Shown: positions 5,815 to 10,790 of the stretch, one piece after another
Layout of the letters: the number at the start of each line of letters is the position of its first letter
Position numbering within the stretch: the stretch's first letter is position 1
Source of the DNA: Geodermatophilaceae bacterium
GTDB lineage: Bacteria; Actinomycetota; Actinomycetes; Mycobacteriales; Geodermatophilaceae
Direction: 5' to 3'
NCBI GenBank assembly: GCA_013811975.1
Contig: JACCUF010000271.1
Span: 1-10,790 of the forward strand
Length of the DNA stretch: 10,790 bases
Program-made: the position numbers and the translations under genes
Notes under the pieces: model-generated
What the model saw: only the letters and a program-made list of their open reading frames with translations
What the model was told of the DNA's origin: nothing
Database searches by the model: none

Positions 5815-6948
5815 ATGACGACTGCGCCGGTCCTCAGTTCCACCAGCATCCGAGCGATCGAGGTGGTGCTGCCCTGCATCGACCTCGATCCGACGGTGGA
5901 GTTCTTCGTCGATCGGCTGGGATTCCGCCTCGACGTGATCATGCCCGCCGACGATCCCGCCGTCGCCCTCCTCTCCGGCCACGGGATGCGGATCCGACTG
6001 GAACGTGGCGGAACCGGGGACCCGGGCGAGCTGCGGCTGTCCTGCGACGACCCACCGGCGTGGGGTACGGACCTCCTGACCGCGCCGAACGGCACCCGGA
6101 TCCAGCTAGTGGACGCCAATCCGCCACTGGTCATCCCGGACTCGCCTCCGCTGTTCGAACTCACCCGCGACGATGGCGATGTGGGCGGCGTCGGACGGGC
6201 CGGGATGCGTTACCGGGATCTGCTGCCCAAGCGGCAGGGTGGGCGTTTCATCGCGTCCCACATCCTCATCCCCGACGCCGGCCCGGTCCCGGACTACGTG
6301 CACCACCACCGGGTGCGCTTCCAGATGATCTACTGCGCGGCCGGCTGGGTGCGGGTCATCTACGAGGACCAGGGTCCGGCGTTCGTCCTGCAGGCGGGTG
6401 ACTGCGTCCTGCAGCCGCCCGGGATCCGGCACCGGGTGTTGGAGAGCTCCGCTGGCATGGAGGTGGTGGAGATCGGTTGCCCGGCCGAGCACGAGACCAC
6501 CGCGGAGCACGTCATCACCCTCCCGACGCCCGATCTCCGACCCGACCGAGTGTTCGAAGGTCAGCGATTCGTCCGTCACAGCGCAGTCGATGCCCAGTGG
6601 GAGCCCTGGAGATCGGCCGGCTTCGAGTGCCGCGACACCGGGATCGGCGCGGCGACCGACGGCCTGGCCGGCGTTCGCGTGATCCGGCTCGACAGGGCTG
6701 CCCCCCTGACGAACGGCGTCGCCTCAGCGGCCGCCCTCGTTCACGATGGTGAACTGCTCTTCTGGTTCGTACTCAGCGGCACGGCGACCCTGCACACCGA
6801 GGGTCGACCGGACGAGCCACTTGGCGGCGGCGCCGCGGTCGCAATCCCGGCCGGATCCAGCCATCGGCTGACGGAAACCTCCGCCGATCTCGAGCTCCTT
6901 GAGATCACCCTGCCCGCTGCGTTGGAACTCAGGACGGCTACTGGGTAG
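5815..6948 (+). CDS. VOC (glyoxalase-like) and double-cupin fusion protein
   Basis: A 377-residue protein that looks like three units. Residues 13-100 resemble a VOC/glyoxalase half (IEVVLPCIDLDPTVEFFVD, RLGFRLDVIMPADDPAVALL), shorter than a full VOC domain. Residues 145-225 form a cupin: HHH at 163-165 supplies the HxH of motif 1, the usual Glu is replaced by Gln170, and motif 2 is GDCVLQPPGIRH (195-206). Residues 285-368 form a second, more degenerate cupin with GGGAAVAIPAGSSH (337-350). Both folds commonly bind a divalent metal, and the first cupin keeps three histidines, so an isomerase or dioxygenase acting on a small molecule is possible; a sensing role is equally open. It starts 18 bp after the ArsR-type gene, and rpiB follows 28 bp later. 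No known enzyme with this layout is recognised. Confidence 0.85.
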   Translation: MTTAPVLSSTSIRAIEVVLPCIDLDPTVEFFVDRLGFRLDVIMPADDPAVALLSGHGMRIRLERGGTGDPGELRLSCDDPPAWGTDLLTAPNGTRIQLVDANPPLVIPDSPPLFELTRDDGDVGGVGRAGMRYRDLLPKRQGGRFIASHILIPDAGPVPDYVHHHRVRFQMIYCAAGWVRVIYEDQGPAFVLQAGDCVLQPPGIRHRVLESSAGMEVVEIGCPAEHETTAEHVITLPTPDLRPDRVFEGQRFVRHSAVDAQWEPWRSAGFECRDTGIGAATDGLAGVRVIRLDRAAPLTNGVASAAALVHDGELLFWFVLSGTATLHTEGRPDEPLGGGAAVAIPAGSSHRLTETSADLELLEITLPAALELRTATG

Positions 6949-6976
6949 ATCGGCATCGCCTGCGACACTCCACTGC

Positions 6977-7453
6977 ATGCGGGTCTACCTGGGCAGCGAT
7001 CACGCCGGATACGAACTGAAGTCCCATCTCGTCGCCGAGCTCGAGGCCGCCGGCCACGAGACGGTTGACGTCGGGCCACCCAGCTTCGACGCCGAGGACG
7101 ACTACCCGGCCTACTGCCTGGCGACCGGTACCAGGGTCGTCGGGGATCCGGGCAGCCTCGGCGTCGTCATCGGCGGCTCGGGCAACGGCGAGCAGATCGC
7201 GGCCAACAAGGTTCCCGGCGTACGCGCGGCGCTGGCCTGGTCGGAGGAGACGGCCACCCTGGCCCGGGAGCACAACGACGCGAACGTCATCTCGCTCGGC
7301 GCGCGGATGCACTCACCGGAAGCGGCGACGGCCCTGGTGACCGCTTTCCTGTCAACCGGCTTCTCCGCCGAACAGCGGCACGTCCGCAGGATCGCCCAGG
7401 TCGCTGAGTACGAACGGACGCACCAGGTTCCGGATCTACCGCCAACCTCGTAG
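6977..7453 (+). CDS. rpiB: ribose-5-phosphate isomerase B
   Basis: A 158-residue RpiB, interconverting ribose 5-phosphate and ribulose 5-phosphate in the non-oxidative pentose phosphate pathway in the cytoplasm. The N-terminus MRVYLGSDHAGYELK, the GGSGNGEQIAANK segment (66-78) and the AEYERTH tail are very close to the mycobacterial enzyme as I recall it. Like that enzyme, it lacks the catalytic cysteine of the E. coli type and uses a glutamate (Glu72 in GNGEQ) as the likely base. ATG 6977 is chosen because it begins exactly at the conserved first strand; an upstream start at 6899 would extend into the preceding gene. GACACT 7 nt upstream may be its -10. It is convergent with the eis-like gene, 8 bp apart. 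Confidence 0.96.
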   Translation: MRVYLGSDHAGYELKSHLVAELEAAGHETVDVGPPSFDAEDDYPAYCLATGTRVVGDPGSLGVVIGGSGNGEQIAANKVPGVRAALAWSEETATLAREHNDANVISLGARMHSPEAATALVTAFLSTGFSAEQRHVRRIAQVAEYERTHQVPDLPPTS

Positions 7454-7461
7454 TACCCGGT

Positions 7462-8697
7462 TCAGAAGCCTTCCGGGCTGTAGGTCGCCACCGGCCAGCC
7501 GAAGGCCGTCGTCGCCGCGGCCACCGCACCTGGAGTGATCTCCCGGACCCGTTCAGCGGATGCCAGCGTGCCCAGCGACGTGTCACCCAGATAGACCGCC
7601 CCCAGCGTCTCCGCTGACAGCGCCAGATCCGGATCACCGTCGGTGCGGATGCACCTGCCGTACGACGGGCCGCCGGTCAGCCGCCAGCGCCCGGCGTTCC
7701 ACGGGCAGAAGCCGTCCTCGACATCAAGAATCAGATCAATGGTCGTCGGATAGCGCCGAGCCGCCAGCGCCGCGTCGACGTCGACCAGACGCACATAGAG
7801 CCCGTCATTCTGGGCCATAGTGACCGCGCGAGGGTCTGACAGCATGTGGCGCAGCGGGTCGTCGCGGCCGGCCAAGGGGACCGAGAGATGCCTGGCCAGG
7901 TCCATGGCCAGGAGGTACTGCCACAGAGCTGCGCGAGCGGCCGGGTGGGTGGCCTGCAGCTCGGTCACGAAGACCGTCCCATCCGGTCCGGTGTCCGCCC
8001 ACTCGGCCTTGCGTCGATAGAGCGCGAATCCGGTCACCGTCCCGTCTGGTTCCGCGTGCAGCAGGTAGCGCCGCGCCGTCCTGCCGTTGCGGTGTTTCTC
8101 CGGGTCGGTGAGCAGGCTGTCCCACCAACGGTCCTTGCGGGAGAGCAGCCCCGGCGTCGACGGCCGGATCTCCTCGTAGAGCGGGATGGCAGCGGACCGG
8201 AAGTCCTTCTCGTCCACCGGATAGACCCGGCCGTCACCGGTGTGCACATCCGCGCGCAGCCGCATCTGGTGGGTCTCGCCCTTCAACTGCCCCTGGTAAC
8301 TGGCCAGCCCGTACCCGAATCGTCCGTAGATCGCGCCCTCTGAGGCATACAGGGCCGCGATCGGCTCGGTGCCGCGCTCGTGTACCTCGCGCAGCTGTCG
8401 GCCCATCATCGCCGTGAGCACACCCTGCCTGCGGTGCGTACCGGAGACCGACACCAGCGTCACGGCGGCGAACGGGACGACCGCACCGGGGATCGTGATG
8501 TCCCTTGTGTAGATCCCCGCGGTGGCCACCACCCGGTCGCCGTCCCACAGACCTAAGGTCCGCTCGGGTTCGAAGACCATCCGATCGCCCTCGACCTCGG
8601 TGATGTCCTCACCGAAGCCCTCGCTCAGACAGGCGAAGGCAGCATCGAACTCATCGGCGGTGAACGGGCGCAGTCGGCTCTCGATCTCGTCAGGCAC
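7462..8697 (-). CDS. eis: Eis-family GNAT N-acetyltransferase
   Basis: A 411-residue acetyl-CoA-dependent acetyltransferase of the Eis (enhanced intracellular survival) family: an N-terminal GNAT domain, a second GNAT-like domain, and a C-terminal SCP2-like domain. The acetyl-CoA loop is VSVSGTHRRQGV (82-93). EGAIYGRFGYG (120-130) carries the Tyr (Tyr124) matching the general acid of the mycobacterial enzyme, Tyr126. The protein ends in Phe411; in Mycobacterium Eis the C-terminal Phe carboxylate serves as the base, and that feature is kept. Eis acetylates several amines of aminoglycosides and lysines of proteins; which applies here is unknown. The start is GTG 8697, 6 nt after TAGACA. The gene diverges from the maleylpyruvate isomerase-like gene. 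Confidence 0.93.
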   Translation of the reverse strand: MPDEIESRLRPFTADEFDAAFACLSEGFGEDITEVEGDRMVFEPERTLGLWDGDRVVATAGIYTRDITIPGAVVPFAAVTLVSVSGTHRRQGVLTAMMGRQLREVHERGTEPIAALYASEGAIYGRFGYGLASYQGQLKGETHQMRLRADVHTGDGRVYPVDEKDFRSAAIPLYEEIRPSTPGLLSRKDRWWDSLLTDPEKHRNGRTARRYLLHAEPDGTVTGFALYRRKAEWADTGPDGTVFVTELQATHPAARAALWQYLLAMDLARHLSVPLAGRDDPLRHMLSDPRAVTMAQNDGLYVRLVDVDAALAARRYPTTIDLILDVEDGFCPWNAGRWRLTGGPSYGRCIRTDGDPDLALSAETLGAVYLGDTSLGTLASAERVREITPGAVAAATTAFGWPVATYSPEGF

Positions 8698-8703
8698 ACT
8701 GTT

Positions 8704-8709
8704 TGTCTA
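8704..8709 (-). promoter_or_regulatory. candidate -10 (TAGACA) for the eis-like gene
   Basis: TAGACA on the minus strand, one base off TANNNT, lies 6 nt before GTG 8697 without a Shine-Dalgarno. In mycobacteria eis expression is promoter-sensitive, so this element is worth noting, but the match is imperfect. Confidence 0.3.
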
Positions 8710-8755
8710 CTACCGATCACAACTTTGGTCAGCCGAGTTTCCACCAATGCCGAAC

Positions 8756-8760
8756 AGGAG
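8756..8760 (+). promoter_or_regulatory. Shine-Dalgarno AGGAG
   Basis: AGGAG is 8 nt before ATG 8769. With the GAGGA of the MBL gene it is one of only two clear ribosome-binding sites seen before a start in this window, and it fixes the start of the maleylpyruvate isomerase-like gene. Confidence 0.6.
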
Positions 8761-8768
8761 CGTGACCG

Positions 8769-9515
8769 ATGAGTAAGCCGACCAACCCCGTTCCGGCCGA
8801 GTTCGCCCAGACGATGGGGTGGATGCGGGAGGGTGAGACTCGGTTTCTCGACCAGATCGACGGGCTCACCGACGCCGAACTCCGGGCCGATTCCGCACTT
8901 CCGGACTGGAGCCGGGGGCATGTGGCAGCCCACGTCGCCCGCAACGCCGAAGCTGTGTCCCGCTTGCTGTCCTGGGCGGGCACGGGCGAAGAGAGCCTCA
9001 TGTATCCCGACGTGGAGACCCGCAACCGGGACATCGACACCGCTGCCCGGCAGGAGCCAGCTGCGCTTCGCGCCGACGTCCGCCGCACCTCAGCGCGCTT
9101 CGATGCCGATGTCGACGCATTGCCGACGCAGGCCTGGACGGCGCGGGTGCGTACGTTCCAAGGACGCGACATACCGGCGAGTGCCACGTTGTGGATGCGG
9201 GTGCGCGAGGTGTGGTTGCACATGGTGGACCTCGGTTCCGGGGTGTCGGTGGAGTCTTGGCCGGGTGATCTCGTCGACGCCTTGCTGGACGAGGTCACCG
9301 CGACGATGAGTGGGCGCGACGACGCTCCGTTCTGGTTCCTGCAGGCCACCGATCGGGAGCGCATGTGGCAGATCGGGGGCGAGTCCGGCCAGGATTCCCC
9401 CGACCAAGAAATCAGCGGAAAGGCGGCCGACCTGCTGGCCTGGCTGACCGGACGGTCCACAGGCGAGGGCCTGGCCACCGAGGGGGTCCTGCCCAAACCT
9501 CCGCCCTGGATGTAG
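8769..9515 (+). CDS. maleylpyruvate isomerase family mycothiol-dependent enzyme
   Basis: A 248-residue protein with an N-terminal mycothiol-dependent isomerase domain (DinB-like four-helix bundle, about 10-160) and a C-terminal MDMPI_C-type domain (about 170-235, including ISGKAADLLAWLTGRS). The three metal ligands expected from the Corynebacterium glutamicum enzyme appear in register: His55 in HVARNAEAV, and Glu147 and His151 in REVWLHMVDL. The characterised enzyme isomerises maleylpyruvate to fumarylpyruvate in gentisate breakdown, with mycothiol as cofactor. No other gentisate gene lies here, so another thiol-dependent substrate, such as an electrophile for detoxification, is just as likely. 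Full family length; start set by AGGAG 8 nt before ATG 8769. It is convergent with the FAD-oxidoreductase gene, 17 bp away. Confidence 0.92.
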   Translation: MSKPTNPVPAEFAQTMGWMREGETRFLDQIDGLTDAELRADSALPDWSRGHVAAHVARNAEAVSRLLSWAGTGEESLMYPDVETRNRDIDTAARQEPAALRADVRRTSARFDADVDALPTQAWTARVRTFQGRDIPASATLWMRVREVWLHMVDLGSGVSVESWPGDLVDALLDEVTATMSGRDDAPFWFLQATDRERMWQIGGESGQDSPDQEISGKAADLLAWLTGRSTGEGLATEGVLPKPPPWM

Positions 9516-9532
9516 CACAGGTTGGCGCCGGC

Positions 9533-10606
9533 TCAGCGGGCAAGAGCGTCCACGGCCGCACCGAAGACCCGGGGTAGCCGAGAGGCCACCGGGACGAGCA
9601 TGCGTCGTGCGACCGGGATGCGAGTGGCGCTGACCAAACCGCTGGTGAGCCAGCGGTACTCGCGGGTCAGCGAGCGCCAGGTCCGTGGATAGTCCTGCGG
9701 CCGACCGGCGACGACGGCCCGCACGGCTGCTCGGGCACAGGCGAGCCCGATGCGCAGTCCCTCACCAGTGAGGGCGTCGACGTACCCGGCCGCATCCCCG
9801 ATCAGGAGCACCCGGTCGCGGACGGGGGAGGACACCTTCTGCCGCAACGGCCCTGCGCCACGGGCGGATGTGGTCCAGGCCGCGCCGTCCAGCCTCCGGG
9901 TCAGCGCGGGAAAGGTGGTCAGAGCCTCGTCGAAGGACCATCCGCGGGGACCGAGGACCGCGATCCCGACCTCGCTGTCGGAGATGGGGGTGACATAGGC
10001 CTCCCCGTTGGCCGACCAGTGGACTTCGACGACATCTGCCCACGGCGCGAGGGCGGCATGGCGCCGGATCCCAAATCGTCGTCCGTCGCTGCCCAGTTCG
10101 AGCCCGCTTTCTCGGCGGATGATCGAGTGCAATCCGTCGCAACCCAGTATCCAGCGCCCGTTGATGGCCGTGCCGTCGGCCAGTTCGATTCCGACCACGG
10201 CCCGGACCTCGCTCCCGGCCGCCGTGCGGTTGCGGGCAAGGCCGACGACTCGTCCGCAGTGTCGGATCACTCCGACCTCAGTGGCGCGGGCTGTGAGCGC
10301 TGCGTGCAGCGCGATCCGGCGTACGCCCAGACCGACGCCGGCGGCGAAATGATGCGTCGCGGTCGTCTGGCCGTCCGGAGCGACGTACCGGATCCCTCGA
10401 AACGGTGACCCCTGAATGAGCACGCCCAGCCGGTCCAGAGCTGCCACGGTTCCGGGCATCAGCCCTTCGCCGCATGCCTTGTCCACAGGCCCGGTGCGGG
10501 GCTCGACGAGCAGCACCGACAGACCGGCCCGCCGCCCTTCGATGGCCGCGGCGAGGCCGACCGGTCCACCGCCGACGACGAGGAGGTCCGCGCGTTCCGG
10601 GCTCAC
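9533..10606 (-). CDS. FAD-dependent oxidoreductase, SrsC-like (UbiH/geranylgeranyl reductase group)
   Basis: A 357-residue flavoprotein of the UbiH/PHBH-like group. The FAD-binding GGGPVG is at 12-17, a CGEGLMP segment at 45-51, the GCDGLHS (DG) motif at 155-161 and the IGDAAGYVDALTGEG (GD) motif at 269-283. The start GTG 10606 overlaps the stop of the upstream methyltransferase gene as GTGA (10603-10606), indicating one operon with translational coupling. In Streptomyces griseus the srs operon couples a type III polyketide synthase (SrsA), a methyltransferase (SrsB) and a flavin hydroxylase (SrsC) to make methoxylated phenolic lipids and quinones. This gene and its neighbour match the last two by family and order. 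The substrate is therefore probably an alkylresorcinol-type phenol; a reductase role cannot be excluded. Confidence 0.9.
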   Translation of the reverse strand: MSPERADLLVVGGGPVGLAAAIEGRRAGLSVLLVEPRTGPVDKACGEGLMPGTVAALDRLGVLIQGSPFRGIRYVAPDGQTTATHHFAAGVGLGVRRIALHAALTARATEVGVIRHCGRVVGLARNRTAAGSEVRAVVGIELADGTAINGRWILGCDGLHSIIRRESGLELGSDGRRFGIRRHAALAPWADVVEVHWSANGEAYVTPISDSEVGIAVLGPRGWSFDEALTTFPALTRRLDGAAWTTSARGAGPLRQKVSSPVRDRVLLIGDAAGYVDALTGEGLRIGLACARAAVRAVVAGRPQDYPRTWRSLTREYRWLTSGLVSATRIPVARRMLVPVASRLPRVFGAAVDALAR

Positions 10607-10790
10607 GCCGATGCCGAGTGCAGCGCGCGCTCCTCGGCGGGGATCCGGAATCGCAGCAGGAGTACGGCGTTGAGCACGGTGAACGCAAGTGCGGTCGTCC
10701 AGGCCGTGTGCACCAGGGGTAAGGCGACGCCCTCGATGACCACCGCGAGGTAGTTGGGGTGGCGTAGCCAGCGGTATGGTCCGTCCGCGA
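10603..10790 (-). CDS. isoprenylcysteine carboxyl methyltransferase-like protein, C-terminal part only
   Basis: The last 61 residues of a membrane methyltransferase, read from the right edge to TGA 10603-10605. GPYRWLRHPNYLAVVIEG and then the hydrophobic ALPLVHTAWTTALAFTVLNA are the C-terminal signature of the ICMT/phospholipid methyltransferase family; RHPNY forms part of the S-adenosylmethionine site. It ends RFRIPAEERALHSASA, where the EE is typical. The 5' part, including the earlier membrane helices, is outside the window. The stop overlaps the GTG of the FAD-oxidoreductase gene. In srs-like operons this protein O-methylates the phenolic lipid product of a type III polyketide synthase; that role is inferred from context. 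Confidence 0.85.
   Translation of the reverse strand, partial: ADGPYRWLRHPNYLAVVIEGVALPLVHTAWTTALAFTVLNAVLLLRFRIPAEERALHSASA

Noticed and set aside
5248..6164. Two long minus-strand open frames (244 codons each) antisense to the regulator and VOC-cupin genes.
   Set aside because: Compositionally biased products with no motifs; the plus-strand genes account fully for the region.
5610..6401. A 263-codon plus-strand frame spanning the regulator/VOC-cupin junction.
   Set aside because: Arg/Pro/Gly-rich shadow frame overlapping two well-supported genes.
8729..9496. A 255-codon minus-strand frame opposite the maleylpyruvate isomerase-like gene.
   Set aside because: Ser/Arg-rich product without recognisable domains, opposite a gene with a good ribosome-binding site and intact metal ligands.

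Overview
The window is very GC-rich with densely packed genes. Its gene content points to a mycothiol-producing actinobacterium in the broad Mycobacteriales, Nakamurella or Frankia neighbourhood. The signs are a mycothiol-dependent maleylpyruvate isomerase family protein, an Eis-type acetyltransferase, an RpiB very like the mycobacterial enzyme, and a DUF222/HNH (13E12 family) gene. Several start codons lie 6-8 nt behind a TANNNT-like -10 element with no Shine-Dalgarno sequence, which fits the leaderless transcripts common in actinobacteria. No rRNA, tRNA, CRISPR array or intact insertion sequence was seen.

Left part (1-3164, minus strand): a metallo-beta-lactamase-fold hydrolase running off the left edge; a broken DUF222/HNH gene with a one-base frameshift inside the HNH region and an apparent loss of the last HNH segment; a coding-free stretch of about 320 bp with a 21-bp-arm inverted repeat, a smaller adjoining hairpin and a 26-bp direct repeat; then a DUF429 (predicted RNase H-like) gene.

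Middle part (3165-7453): a hormone-sensitive-lipase-type esterase diverges from the DUF429 gene across only 20 bp and meets, tail to tail with a 9-bp overlap, an EamA/DMT-family exporter. The exporter diverges from an ArsR-type regulator, and a 7-3-7 palindrome between them is a good operator candidate, so the two probably form a regulator-efflux pair. Downstream on the plus strand come an unusual VOC plus double-cupin fusion protein and ribose-5-phosphate isomerase B (rpiB).

Right part (7462-10790): an Eis-family N-acetyltransferase (minus) diverges from a mycothiol-dependent maleylpyruvate isomerase-like protein (plus). At the right edge, on the minus strand, an isoprenylcysteine carboxyl methyltransferase-like gene (5' end outside the window) overlaps by 4 bp with a FAD-dependent oxidoreductase gene. 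This pair resembles srsB-srsC of the Streptomyces phenolic-lipid (alkylresorcinol/alkylquinone) operon, so a type III polyketide synthase gene may lie just beyond the right edge.

Most of the window is ordinary chromosomal content. The least conventional parts are the structured repeat region next to the decaying 13E12 gene, the VOC-cupin-cupin fusion, and the regulator-exporter operator. I found no convincing new multi-gene system.
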